NCBI GenBank assembly: GCA_038501785.1
Contig: JBAMJR010000050.1
Coordinates: forward strand, 1,145,001-1,209,000
Length of the DNA: 64,000 nucleotides
Reading direction: 5' to 3'
DNA from: Myoxocephalus aenaeus
Lineage: Eukaryota > Chordata > Actinopteri > Perciformes > Cottidae
Shown piece after piece: positions 34,745 to 64,000 of this stretch. A program made the translations under genes and the position numbers. Under the pieces are notes generated by a model. It ran no database searches. It worked only from the letters and a program-made list of their open reading frames with translations, and was not told the origin of the DNA. The first letter of the stretch is position 1. Each line of letters starts with the position of its first letter.

Positions 34745-34790
34745 AACCACCATGACCCGGAAAAGCGGCAGAAAATGGATGGATGGGTCT
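34745..34790 (+). mobile_element. retroelement tail with GGATGG end
   Basis: CCATGACCCGGAAAAGCGGC followed by AGAAAATGGATGGATGG, a frequent 3' terminus of fish non-LTR elements. Only the tail is identifiable. Confidence 0.5.
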
Positions 34791-37495
34791 ATTCTAGTCT
34801 GTTTGAAGAAGAGCTAAACTGCTGGCCTTTTCCTGCTGCCTACCTGTGGTTACAGTTATACTGTGTGAGAGTTAGGTTTAAGATTGCAATCCTCTTAGTG
34901 AGGACTTTGTCTTTGCAGGGAAACACTCTCTGATCCCGTCCATGCTGCAGGGCCGAATGTCTTTTAGAAAGCGCGGAGGAGTGTCGGAAGCTGTTGTGCC
35001 TTGTGAGCAGCGAGCCTGAAGACTTCTGAGTGGCGCTAGCTATGTGTGTCAAGACAGGAAGGGGAAACTGATCCTCTTAGCAGCCTGGAATTGGCCCACT
35101 CTCAGGAAAGTGTCACTTGAGTTGGTCAACTTGAGAGCGCCAGGCGAGATTGTCTAGCCTTGTATCTCCTTCCCGGAGCAGCCTCCTCCCTCCGTCCGGC
35201 CAGCAGTGGGAGGACTGCTGACCTAAAGGCAGATGGTGACTGCAAGCACATGACTGTGATCTTTCCTCAGCATGCTGCTAAGTATGCCGTACCTGGCCTC
35301 CAGGCAAGAGTTCAATCCAAGGTGCCACACTGCCTGTTTGACCAATTAGAGGGAGCCTCTGCTGGGCAGGACTCAGACCTCCCGCTGAGAGCTGCCAGGC
35401 ATATCTAACTGTAGCCCAAACAAACGGCACAGACTTCACCACAAACACATCATAACACAAACGCCTCAACTCTTCTCTTTGCTCCCACATGCAGCTGTCT
35501 TGATTAAAAGCCTAGTTCACTATTCCCCGCCCCCCTCTTCACCTTTCTAGCTCAACACATTCCTCTTACTGTCTTCCTCTGCTCACCTCCAGATGTTTCC
35601 CTAACCATGTCATGCAGACAATGACAGAGACCAGTCAAGCTATGTTCATTCCATCAATTTATTGAAAACAGATATAACAGAGTTCATTTTGAGCAGCCCC
35701 CACTACGGTGATCAATAAAGAGCGTCTGGTTTTAAAGGTGTGCGTGGCTTTTAGTAGAGACCATTATCTCTGGAAAAAGGGTTAAAACTGAACTTGTATG
35801 AACTGTATGAGTCTCCCTTGTGTTCTCATGATAACACTTATAATTTCTGGATTATTTACTGCAAAGTCAGTCCTGCGCGTTCCAGGAAAGTCACTATGAT
35901 GGAAAATGTGGAAACTTTCAGGTTTATCCAAGTTGGAAAACACATAAAAACTAAACAGGACCGTATTGACACAGTTGTTTACCTGCTTCATATTCACAAA
36001 AATCTAATGGGAAACTCTTGCCACAGTTACAACGACAACAACTATAGGCCTTTAACTTTCTGGAAAAATTATACAACTGTCAGTCCTAACCTCAAAACAG
36101 CCAAACTAATGGGGTCTGAGGATGGCGGTTAACAAGGCAGATGTTTACCACCCAAGTTGGCATCCTACATATGGTTATATCCAAATCTTCTTTACTACTA
36201 CTACTAAATAAAAATAAAAAACACAAGGTTATTAGCATTTAAGTATTAGGTGGTAATGCTAGATGTCAATTGTGATTATGATGGAAGTAGCAGATTTCCA
36301 ACATCCATAAACTAACCTCTTCATTTCGGTCCTGCAAGTTTACCAGATTTTACTACATGCATACAGTCCTGTTGTTTAAAGGCCCCAAAACATCCCAGAT
36401 GCAATTACAGTATCAGCCTTCAGCAACAAAGCCCGCTTCATTAGCCAATCGTCATGCTCCCCCATGACGGACGAGGCCTGTCCTCGCTGTCAGCACCCTG
36501 GCTGAGTTAAGGAGTACCAAATGATTTTCCTCAACACAAAGTGGCAGAACATATTATTTATGCTTTTCCCCCCCGTAAGCCACAGTCAACATCATTCAAC
36601 TAAATTACTGTTGAATCATTCTCCTGAAAGGAAAAGCAACCCAACTGTGTACAATCAAAGCAGAGAGACACAAAGCAGACGATCTTGAAAACATTTGGGC
36701 TGCGTTATGAGGAAGTTTAACAAGTTGAAATGGACCTTTGTTTGGCTGCTTCAAGGAATGTTAAAATGTATTTAAAATCTGTCAGCCCCTTGGAATGTGG
36801 TGCAATATTTTAAAAATAAAAAGATGTGAAGTTTACAGAGCCACTTCCTGCTTCAACTCTATAGTCTCCTACTACCGTAATGACTGTAGTTGTGCACACA
36901 GTTTTCCTGTGAACGTCCTTTTAGTGATTGCACCGTGTTCCGACGTCTCTGTAATAATACTCATCATTGACAAAAATTTGACAAAAATCTTAACTCAATG
37001 TCCACTTTTTTCTTGTGTTTACAACCTCTTAAATCTCACTGAGGCCACATGTTGACAAGTAAACTTTTTTATGACAACAAGGCAAGCATTTTTTTTTTTT
37101 TTTTAGTTTTCCGTCAAGTGACTCGCAGATTGACCAACTAAGAATTTAAACCCTCGCACCGAGTTATAACTGTTACTCTGATGGTGAAAAAAAACAAGAT
37201 AAGATCCACTTGAAGCACACTTTAGACCAACTGTATAGCGCATTGTGGTAGAATTTTAAGTTGTCCAACTGAAAAAAAAAACACAAAATAGCAGCGCTGT
37301 CGACATGATTCATGGTGCTGAGGCATGTAATGGCATGTTTTTTTAATGAAAGGATATACCGTTCATAACGTGGTCAGCGGGTGCGGTGCGTGCTGATGGT
37401 ATAGATCATATATGAATACAGCATATGTTGACAGCAAGAGAAATGTGCTGCTCAAATCACTTGTGAAGGAAGGAAACAAATCAATCTGTCTAGAG

Positions 37496-38969
37496 CAGGG
37501 GTAGCCAACACGGTGCCCGCGGGCACCTGGTCGCCCGCAGAGACCACGCTAGTCGCCCGCGAAGCATGTTCTAAAAATAGAACACGCTTATGAGCTTTCA
37601 CAAGAAAAATAATTAAAAAAAAAAAATAATCCACTGGCGTGCGCGCAGCGGTCGGAGCTACTTACGTGTCATGGTTCTAACTTTAGTCGCGGTTAAAACT
37701 TTATAACAACAATTAATAACCCACAACTAACACATTTTAACAGGGTAAAACACCAAGACACAACAGTTTGTGACTTATTAACAATTTGTAACACTAATAA
37801 TTGTACATTTATAAAATTACACCACCGAGCATGCTGGGTACAGCTCGCCCACTATCACACCAAGAAGAAACTCCGGGTCAATTCCAATCTCCACCCTTAC
37901 GGACTCACGGACTTTGAGGCGCGCTCCCGCGAAGTCCATGAGGGTTTAGGGGTGTCCCATTGTTACATCGTAGAGTGCTCGAGGGCTCTCTGGCAGACAT
38001 TTTGAGCCCTTTATGATCCCTTTCCGTAAGTCAGCATTAGATGCTGACTTTGCCTAAGGGAATTACCCATAGTTCATAGCAATGTGACGTTAAACACGCA
38101 GTTCCCAATGGAAGCATGGAGACGTAAAAAAAAAAAAAAAAAGGTAAACAAAGAGACACGTGGGCGTTCAGCCCGATAAAATACATTTACACTACAACAT
38201 TACGGATTAAAGATGGAACATAAAAACACATGAAATCAGAAGAATGCAAGCAGAAAATATATTTATAAATATTTTGTTTACATTCATCAAACATTTCGTT
38301 TTGACAAAAACAAGTAAATATATCATCTAAAATGACTTCTCATCTCGTGAGGAAGACGTTCAAATCAGTGAATAAAAAGTATAAAATAAATACACAATAT
38401 TTTTTATGTAGTCACGTTAATGTTCATTCATATCCATTCATATTCACACCAGTTCAAGCCCTCACAGCCTCTCACACTCAGCCACTTAGCAGCTGACGTC
38501 AGTGAGTGCCTGAGGGTTCAGGGTTTGAGGGTTTAGGGTGGAGATTGGGATTGACCCTCCGTCGCAGGAAGAGACAGACCCTTCCTGTTTTTTTTCACCT
38601 ACATTCCCCTGGGTCCTAAGTCCCTCCAGGTTTAGCTTCCTAACACCCTCTATGTACCAACGTAAAAACAGCTGTTCAGTTCGCCTGCGGTCCTTTTCAG
38701 CATCAATGAATGAATGCGTTTACTGAAGAAAAAAAAATACGCCAGAATCTTACAAAATACTGTGATATTAATTTTTGGCCATACCGCCCAGCCCTAACTC
38801 CGACCATTTCTGAAGGGGGTTAGATAGAGTTAGATAGTTAGATAGGGGTTAAATAGATAGTGATCTGTGCAACTTTGTTGTTCAGGAAGTTTGTATCAAA
38901 CAAGTAGCCCTTCCTATTATTTTGTACCCTTGAAGTAGCTCTCGGCTTCAAAGAGGTTGGTGACCCCTG
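37496..38969 (-). mobile_element. hAT-type transposon, second family, copy 2
   Basis: Inverted relative to copy 1. Ends are CAGGGGTAGCCAAC and GGTTGGTGACCCCTG, flanked by GTCTAGAG (37488-37495) and GTCTAGAT (38970-38977), an 8-bp duplication with one mismatch. Its sequence is the reverse complement of copy 1 through the TAGATAG arrays, except that it lacks copy 1's poly-C interior and contains a 683-bp MITE at 37875-38557. Without that insertion it is about 790 bp and has no coding capacity. Confidence 0.82.
37875..38557. mobile_element. 683-bp MITE nested in hAT copy 2
   Basis: Begins GGGTCAATTCCAATCTCC and ends GGAGATTGGGATTGACCC, inverted repeats of about 23 bp with one mismatch. It is flanked by TCC on both sides (37872-37874 and 38558-38560). 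Removing it restores continuity with hAT copy 1, which confirms the boundaries. A 3-bp TSD would fit Harbinger-like or CACTA-like families, but the termini do not decide it. Interior is AT-rich and non-coding, with degenerate GGGTTTAGGG words near the right end. Confidence 0.8.
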
Positions 38970-38977
38970 GTCTAGAT

Positions 38978-40952
38978 CCTTTCGTTCCCACAAAACCTCA
39001 AATTATAAAGTGCATTGTGCCAGTGGTACTGAGGACCATCATTGACTTTGGGTTTCCAATTAATGACTTATGCCTGAAATGTGCTGCATTGTGGGAATGC
39101 TACGAAGAGGAATGTTGACTGGGAGAAAGATGCGGTAACGAAGGAGAGATTGATAACTAGAGAGAATATGAGTTTCCTCGACGGGGAGAAGACAGAGAGG
39201 GTGAAAGAAAAGGTGCATACGTAGAATGAAGACAAATAGTATCCCTTATTGCACTTTGCTGAGACTGCAACATAGACGGGTTGAACATGTGCCAACAGTT
39301 GTCTGATCTTTTTATTATACCCAAACTATCCTGAGGCAAATTACAGCTCTGTTCCTCCTCTGAGATCTGGAGGATCCCAATGGATGTGCAGGACAAGGTG
39401 AATGTTATGTTATGTCGCCATTGGTTGACTTTCTTCTGCATTGCATGATATCTGATCAAGCAAAAATGAACTTGAGAATGTCATATCCATTTGGCTGTTT
39501 ATATATTGTCTTAAGACCGGTTTAACAGCGATCTTCAGCCAGGCAAACGATAACAGCACATTAGGATTAACCCTGTCACCTTTATGGTATGACAAAATAA
39601 ACTGTATCTGTATATCATACTGTATTCACACAAAGGGGGCATAGTTTCCCAAAACTGTCTTTTTGCTGAATTAGTTTAAACGGTAAGGGTGCTTTAGGTA
39701 ACTCATACCCTGGACGGACGGGCAGACAATAAACAAGCCAAAGGTCAGAAGATGAATATTTCAGACATGAAAAAATGCAGGAAGAGAAAAAAAAGTCGAG
39801 TAATAAGAAAACTAATCTTAGCTGCAGACATTTTCTTGCTATTCTGGGGGTGTTTCATTACCCTTTGCTTGTTTTTCATAATGCAGTCTCAACACTTTTT
39901 CTGCTTCTGTGGTGGAAATCACACAATGGCCAATACTGATTGCTTTATTTTCTCAGTGTGTACCCCCCTCTCGCGTTTGTTATTGCAGAACAGGAGGATA
40001 TGCTGGACAGGGGGGCGATGCTGAGCCGGCAGAATCTGAACTTTTTTTCTTCTAATAATTTGAAATCCTGTGGGGTCGAGGGGGGGCATTCGGGAAGAAA
40101 GGTGCACGCTCGCCGATGGGACTCATGGGAGGGAAGAGTGTGTGTGTGTAGTGGGTGTGTGTAGTGGGGGGTTGACGCAAAGTGCCAGATCACCAGGTCT
40201 GCTCAGTGTATGTGAAAGGTGAGCACCGCCTCTGAAAGTACTCGGGCCTGCATGTGCGCACTTAGCTGTTGCTGGTCATCTGACTGACATGTGCATCCGA
40301 ACACTGCAGCGTTTACGGCCCAGGACCGTAAAGCAATACCCCTTTGGCTGCGGCCTTCCACTGAGCATGTGGTCACGCACAAGTTATATGCAAAGAAATC
40401 TTTGTTTTTGTGGGTTAATATGGAGGCCACCTACACATCTGCCCAGAGGAATGTTTTATCAGTAATGCATGTGGGGGGTACCATTCACTCGCATACCTTT
40501 GATGTAAGCAGGGGATGTGGCCAGTGGTGTGGAAAACCTCCACAGGTTTGGGGAACAGTCAACACAGTGTGCAGCATATTTGATCTTCTGGTGGAAATCT
40601 GCATCTGTGCACCTTTTTCCTGTAACATACAATATGATATCAATACAATAGAGTGAAGATAAATGTAACCAACACAGTCGTGCTGCTGTCTGCAGCTCCC
40701 TGTACTTGCCTGTCTTTTCTCTTTTTTTTTTTTTTTTACAAGAGGCCACATTTCCAGATGGAAACAAACACCTTTGCTTTTATGAGCGAGCATGACAGAT
40801 GATCAGTAAATTATATTATAAGGGATTAAAAAGAGAAGAAGGTCTGAGCAGCCCTCTCTTCTGACTGGATGTAGCGGTCCCTCATATCGGGGCTCTCCGT
40901 TTACATTATTCATACGGAGGAGGGTGTGACTTGTTGGCTCTTTTTCCGCCTG
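38978..40952. other. upstream flank of igfbp3
   Basis: Non-coding region before the igfbp3 TATA box. No exon seen. It presumably holds proximal regulatory sequence, but I cannot name specific factor sites with confidence. Confidence 0.5.
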
Positions 40953-40959
40953 TATAAAA
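40953..40959 (+). promoter_or_regulatory. igfbp3: TATA box of igfbp3
   Basis: TATAAAA 127 bp upstream of the exon 1 ATG, giving a predicted transcription start near 40983 and a 5' UTR of about 100 bp. Mammalian IGFBP3 promoters also use a TATA box. The start site is inferred, not observed. Confidence 0.7.
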
Positions 40960-41085
40960 TGAGAAGTTCGCGTAAAAGAAAATACAGATGGAGAAGGCCA
41001 GACGGCTCGCTGTGTCAGAGAAAGTCCCCTTAAGCCTCCGCGACATCTCGCATACTGTCCCTTTGTGACCAGCTTAATCGGCAGA

Positions 41086-58856
<17,771 letters not shown>

Positions 58857-58921
58857 GAGGACGGAGGGATGACGAGTGGACGGAGAGAGGAAGACAGAGA
58901 ATGGGTGGGGTGGAAAGACAG

Positions 58922-58923
<2 letters not shown>

Positions 58924-58992
<69 letters not shown>
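58924..58992. repeat. (GA)n microsatellite in igfbp3 3' UTR
   Basis: About 69 bp of AGAG, 68 bp after the stop codon, so it would be in the mature mRNA. Confidence 0.97.
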
Positions 58993-58994
<2 letters not shown>

Positions 58995-61539
58995 CTACTT
59001 TGCCCTTGCATGTAGTTTTATGTAAACATTTGAAGGGGCTCTGGGCCTTTGATTTCAGGTCCGATGGGGAGGGGCCTCAGCGGCCGGCCAAGTCTCCTGT
59101 CCGTCACATCTGTCCCTGTGCTTAGGCAACCTTTATCCTTTCTTTAAAACAAAAAATAATTAAGCTGAAAGCTGAGAGAGGTGGGGAAGAAAGAGAGAAT
59201 CCTACCATCTGCACTATTCTTTAAGAGAGAGAGGAAGGAGGGACTTTTCCACTCACTTTAAAGAAGACTTGTTTGTGACTGTGACCCCGAAGAAGAAGAA
59301 AAAACGCACCGCCACCGTTTCTATTGTGTGCGTGTCTGTCTGTGAGTGTGTAACCGAGAGTCTGTGTGTGTGTGTCCTAATGCGTGAGCACTTGCATAAC
59401 ATACTTGTGCACAGCTGCATGTCTGTGCAAGATGGCGAGCGAGTGTGCGCTTTCCCAAAAGTGTTTATTTGTGTGAATGCCGTAAGTCACTAAGCTCAGT
59501 TTAGAGATGTCAGACTGCCCATCCCCAGCCACTGCTCCATTACAAACAATGCAGAAAAAGTCAACGCTCTCTGGCTCAGGGTCTTTTGAAGGGAAGGATT
59601 ATGGGATGGCAGGGCTTTGGCTTCTTATCTAGCTCCAAAGGGCCTCCCTGCTGCCTCTGGCTTGTCCCTCGTCCTGCTATAGGGAAGGGATGGAGGCGAA
59701 CCATGCAGTTACAGTGCCTTAAAAAAAAGACAGACCTTTCCATGCCTCCCCTTCACCCCCTGTAGTCCGCCAATAAAGGAATACTTCACTGAAAATCTAC
59801 CTTTTGAGTATCAACTACTTGTTTCCTGCAGGCTTGAAATGTGGCTCTGACTAATTGGAGGGCAAGCGGCTGCAGTTAGCTTTGCCACACAACATCTACA
59901 ATAGATTTGAAGGATGATCCTGCAAAAATGGCTTAAAATATCCGTAGAAACTAATGAAACCACTCCTCCACCGAGGTAAGCTACACGCAGCAGACGTGTT
60001 TACGGAAGGAAGAAAATGTGCCAACATATGAGCCTTGTTTCATTGATGACTGTAAAAACGACTTATTTTTGTATCAATCTGATAAAACGTTGCGTTACTC
60101 TGCCACCGCAGTTTCGCGTTTCAGTTTTGCCGCTGACGGAAAAGTCTTCCTTCTCATTGGTTGGTGCAAAACGACCCCAAATAACAGCCAAACGCATCCG
60201 ATTGGAGAACGAGGCAAACACGAAATGGCAATTCAGTCAGACCTATCGGGCCTCCGAAATCTGGCTGAAGGCTTTCATTGTCGGCTGTTTATGTTTGCAG
60301 CGTAGCGCTAACTGTGCTGGCAACAAAGAGAAGTCGTGTATTTAGCCACGGCACGAATGCGTGGAAAGTGGAGAGGTGGATTATTGCTGCTGCATGTGGT
60401 TTGAGAAGTTTCCATGGACATTTCTATACTTTTGTGATAACCCTGGTTTCCAATGGAGTCCACTGTAACTGCAGTGAATCTCCAGTATTTAAAACTCAAA
60501 GGGTAGATTGCTGGTGGAGTATTATTGTGAGATTCGCCTCTTCCATCTCTTTCCCACCACGTACTGTCCCTTGTCCCTGTCCACGTCCCCTTGTTCCACT
60601 CCAATCCCCGTCCTTGCCCGCTCCACTCCTACATGTCTTTCCCCCCCGTCTAAAACGTTGTCCTCGTCTGTGTGCCTGACCCCCGTCTCCAAACCCACTC
60701 AAACCGCGCTGTTAGTCCCCACTCCGGCGCCCTTCCCGGCCTCCGGTCCTTTTCCTGTCAGTGGTGCAACCTGGTGTAGGCTTGTTTGAACGGGACGAGC
60801 CCGTTGTGACCGGCCCGCCCCGCCGCAGGTGCCAGCTGCCCCTATGCTTCAAGCCCAAGCACAAGCACTTAAAGCACTTTAGCTGCGCCGCTACTCATCA
60901 ATGCATGCAGTTAAAGACAATTGGACCTATCTGCATCTGCATACCTTTCCTTCGAGGTAATGTCAGATGAAACAGTGTGATACTGTAAGAAAACAATAAT
61001 AACCCAGGGAGGAGGGGGAAATAAAGATCGGAGAGGAAAAAAACACAACGAAGCGACACCAGGACTTCTGACAGCCAACTTAGCCAACTTAGCCCTCAGA
61101 CGATTTTTTCCATTCAATGCAACTATTTTCTTTTTTTGTTGTTATTTTTGTTTCTTTGAAGAAGAAGAAAAAATGCTTGTATGATCATATGACAACAAAT
61201 CTCCACAAGGTGGACACAGCACCAAATATGCATTCAAACAAGTGGTCGGGGGTCTGAGGGAGGAGGCGGAGTCCTCCCCGAGGAGCTTCCTGCCCGATGC
61301 TCTCCCACATCCTGTGTAAAGACTTGAACAGTGGAGAGAGCGCCGATGAAGAATGCTCGCCCAGTAGCTTGGTAGCATGAAATCGGCTGTACACTTCCTT
61401 TAATAGAGAGCAGCAACTTACAACCAACCTGTTGGTGCTTTATCCCATCTATTCAAAGACTTGATGTACGGGGAGGAACATACATACAAATATGTTTAAG
61501 CTATTCCCTCCCTCATATTTGTAAGTGTGTCTTTTTATA

Positions 61540-61542
<3 letters not shown>

Positions 61543-61594
<52 letters not shown>
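61543..61594. repeat. (TTA)n microsatellite
   Basis: About 17 units of ATT. Confidence 0.97.
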
Positions 61595-62273
61595 TCTTGG
61601 CCAGCTATGTGTCTGACTAGACATCATGTACAGTACTTAAAAATAAAATGATTTATCTAAGAAAGAATTATAAGCTGATCCAAACTAGGTTTTCTTATGA
61701 ACAATTCAGTGACTCGGCGATTGCACAGCAAAGTGTATTTGATTCAGTGTATTTTTGGGAATATAATCACTAATGGATGTTTTTTTTTGAATGAACCGTT
61801 ACTTTCTGTTGCTCAGCAGGGTCATTTGTAAGCTCCGTGCCCAGCAGGCGAGTTTCAGCCTCTTTGTGTCAGTCAGGCACTCAGGTCTCTGGTCATCTTA
61901 GTTCCCGGCCTCTTCAGGCCGGTGAACCTCTCACCCCTCAATAAGTCACTTCTCTCCATGCACACCCAGCCATCCCGCCTCAGTCGGTTAGTGCAGAGCC
62001 AAGGTCACACTTCAGTAATGTCACATTTTTTTTATTTTCGATCATTATTTCTTCCCTGCTGGTCACGCTAAGAATCTCTCTGTTCACGGGTCAATGTATT
62101 TTGTTTTTCAAGTTTATCCTTCAAAGAGGTTTTAATTTTTTTTTCTCATTATTATTCAAACTGTTCATGATACGTAACTAGAAATCACACCGCTATTATT
62201 TTCTCTGAGGAATGAAATGATTTTGATTCAAAATATTATTTGTATTTAATGTCTTTTTTTTTCTTCTTTTTTT

Positions 62274-62279
62274 AATAAA
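62274..62279 (+). terminator. igfbp3: candidate distal poly(A) signal of igfbp3
   Basis: AATAAA with a GT-rich element downstream (about 62306-62328). Chosen over the upstream signals because of that element and the tail-to-tail spacing to igfbp1. Confidence 0.5.
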
Positions 62280-62295
62280 AAGTGAACACATTTTA

Positions 62296-62874
62296 AGATG
62301 CTGTCTCTGATGTTTGTTTTTGTGTCTCCCGAGACTTAAATAAATAAAAAACACTGGGAAGAATGAGGCCTGTGTTGTCGCCAATAGGCCGATCATCTCA
62401 GCTTCCTTTCTGGAGGCAATCGGGACACACATTCGCTCCCGTTGAAAGTCCTTGAACGCAATCGGGCTCCCCTCAGTCTTGGAATGTGTCAATAAGGATA
62501 AAGCAAAGGTTCAATTTGTAAAGAATAAAAATAAATCCGGTGGTGCCAGGCAGGCTGGCAGTGGGCACGAGAGGTTGAGGCGAATTCCTGTGCCCGACCA
62601 AGGCAAACAGAGAGCGGGTCAAAAGGCAGCGTGGAGCTGCGAACTGCCTAAAGTTAGACAAGGACCTCCACTTTAGATCCCCGTGATAACACAAGCACAA
62701 GCACGCCGAATATAGAAAATGTGGTGCAGGAGTGCATCTACACAGAGACTTTCATAATCATGTCCGGATGAGGCTGTTATGATTCTGATGTTTTGCACCT
62801 ATGGATGTTTGTGCACAAAGTAAACCTGCCTGAGGTGAAAGAGAGGCCAGGAGCGCATAGCTGAGGTTAATGTT
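62296..62874. other. igfbp3-igfbp1 intergenic spacer
   Basis: About 580 bp between the two converging 3' ends. No feature recognised beyond a further AATAAA at 62343. Confidence 0.5.
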
Positions 62875-62880
62875 TTTATT
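62875..62880 (-). terminator. igfbp1: poly(A) signal of igfbp1 (minus strand)
   Basis: TTTATT on the + strand reads AATAAA on the minus strand, about 1,070 bp downstream of the igfbp1 stop. Confidence 0.6.
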
Positions 62881-63946
62881 AAATATATCACCTTTTTTTC
62901 TTTTTACATTACATCTCAATTACAAAAGTATACATACACACATGTGAGCAGTTTGTCACTTTGGAATAGACTCACACAAACAATAATTCTCTCTCCAACA
63001 GCAGCATGTAGATGAAGAGCGGAGGCGGGGACTCGCTCTTTGTGGTCATGTGTTCCCAGTCAGAGAGAACAGCAACATGTAAAATAAACTAGCAAGTCTT
63101 CTTCTTTTTTTTGACAGATACATCAACACAACTTACAGCAGACACATACATATTGGAGGTAGGTTAATGTAGAAATACCCGTCTGAGAGGCAGCGCAGGG
63201 AGGCACTGCCTGTCATGCTAACTGCAACCCCATGGAACCATGGGAAATGTTTTCTGAGTATACTGTTTAAGGATTCCCGACTGAGAGTTTTGCATTCACT
63301 GACAAGAGCTGATCATGTGTCAAATCAGAAAAATAAAATAAAAGACATAAGAATGGCAACAAGGTGAAAATGAATCATAAAAAACACATTTAGAAATACT
63401 TCTAAATGACATTTGGTAACTCAGTGCTTTTGTTCTTGCTCGGTTTGTCACAAACCAAACCTCCAGACAACTCCTTAAGGGTAGAGCGAGCTCAACTCAT
63501 TAGTGGAGTTACTCAGGGCCAAGATACATATGTACACTTTATACACCCATACAAATAATAATATAATAATAACAATAAGGCAACAAAAAAAATGATATAA
63601 ATACTCATAAAATAATTACAAACAACAAATACAAATGAAATAAAGTTGAAATAAATAAGGCTGAAGAGTAGAAGTAAATGCATCAATATTAAAATCTTCT
63701 TTTCAGAAAAACAAAAATAGATATATTTTTTCTCTTTGGGACGGGTGTTTGAAGGTGAGGGAGGGAGGGGGTCAGGGTAGCTGGGACCCGAAGCCCCGCA
63801 ATGACAGTGTACCTGAATTAAACACCACCATGGACAAGATCAATAAATAAACAGCTATCAAAAAAAAAGGAAAAATCAGTGGCTTACTTCTTCTTTATGT
63901 TCTCTCTTTTTTTTTTTTATGAGATCTGACTCTGTGTTCGATCTCT
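62881..63946 (-). other. igfbp1: igfbp1 3' UTR (inferred)
   Basis: Minus-strand sequence after the igfbp1 stop. AT-rich with AU-rich instability-type motifs: TTATTTATTT from 63649-63658 and TTTATTTATT from 63842-63851. Mammalian IGFBP1 mRNA also has AU-rich elements and is short-lived, which fits acute metabolic control. Extent is inferred from the poly(A) signal. Confidence 0.55.
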
Positions 63947-64000
63947 TTAAGGGCACTCGGCATCTGCAGGCAGGTCAGTCGAACCTAAAATCTTCTTGCC
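63947..64000 (-). CDS. igfbp1: insulin-like growth factor binding protein 1, last codons (partial)
   Basis: Read on the minus strand from the window edge, 17 codons and TAA (63947-63949) give GKKILGSTDLPADAECP. The pattern G-K-(K/R)-I-x-G-S followed about nine residues later by the final Cys matches the end of the IGFBP1 thyroglobulin type-1 domain (human NGKRIPGSPEIRGDPNC). The rest of the exon lies beyond the window. Its position and orientation, converging with igfbp3, match the conserved IGFBP1-IGFBP3 pair. The call rests on a short segment plus synteny. Confidence 0.75.
   Translation of the reverse strand, partial: GKKILGSTDLPADAECP

Larger units (their letters stand above)
33166..37487. 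other. non-coding stretch with repeat tails
   Basis: No exon recognised. It holds a common fish repeat tail (33695-33970), a TG tract (34122-34150), a GGATGG-type tail (34745-34790) and a T run near 37091-37104. Small open frames have no domain. Confidence 0.6.
58857..62295 (+). other. igfbp3: igfbp3 3' UTR and downstream, end uncertain
   Basis: Non-coding after the stop. Candidate poly(A) signals AATAAA lie at 59772, 61642, 62274 and 62343. The one at 62274 is followed within 30-55 bp by a GT-rich stretch (TGTTTGTTTTTGTGTC), the expected downstream element. Sequence from about 59778 to 60300 looks like inserted repeat (AAAGGAATACTTCAC start), so the UTR may instead end near 59790. No other gene seen. 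Confidence 0.5.

Noticed and set aside
38500..38545. Telomere-like GGGTTTAGGG words
   Set aside because: Only a few degenerate units inside a MITE, not an interstitial telomeric array.
60496..60789. Pro- and Ser-rich frame downstream of igfbp3
   Set aside because: Low complexity and no domain. It resembles retroelement linker sequence, but no LTR or other coding part is present.

Overview
The window is ray-finned fish nuclear DNA. It is AT-rich and gene-poor, with very dense dinucleotide microsatellites, several hAT-type DNA transposons and a Tc1-like element, and a four-coding-exon vertebrate hormone-binding gene. No prokaryotic gene organisation is visible.

The one complete gene is igfbp3 (insulin-like growth factor binding protein 3), on the + strand, with coding exons at 41086-41449, 45183-45436, 47574-47693 and 58731-58856 (287 residues). 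A TATA box lies about 130 bp upstream of its start codon. At the right edge, 63947-64000 on the minus strand, is the last 17 codons of what is very probably igfbp1. Its 3' UTR runs leftward to a poly(A) signal near 62880. The two genes are therefore tail to tail, as IGFBP1 and IGFBP3 are in mammals. The first 40 kb has no recognisable host exon.

The rest is a graveyard of nested mobile elements whose boundaries can be read from target-site duplications (TSDs). (1) 8082-10491 is a hAT-like element, holding a second hAT element at 8273-9726 (TSD CTAATAAG), which holds a palindromic MITE at 8725-8915. (2) 24311-25322 plus 31719-31767 is an LTR-flanked cassette with in-frame 87-bp and 36-bp tandem repeats. 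Its right LTR was split by a decayed BEL/Pao retrotransposon at 25323-31718. (3) Two inverted copies of a further hAT family lie at 32117-33157 (TSD CTATACAC) and 37496-38969, the second holding a 683-bp MITE. (4) Intron 3 of igfbp3 carries a second copy of the first hAT family at 54939-56554. A Tc1-like transposon (56560-57857) landed exactly in that copy's 8-bp TSD.

I see no convincing undescribed functional system. The most unusual items are the LTR-flanked tandem-repeat cassette, the Tc1 element whose 328-bp inverted repeats have swallowed the end of its own transposase gene, and several perfect hairpins. All alignments were made by eye, so repeat boundaries are approximate unless a TSD is quoted.
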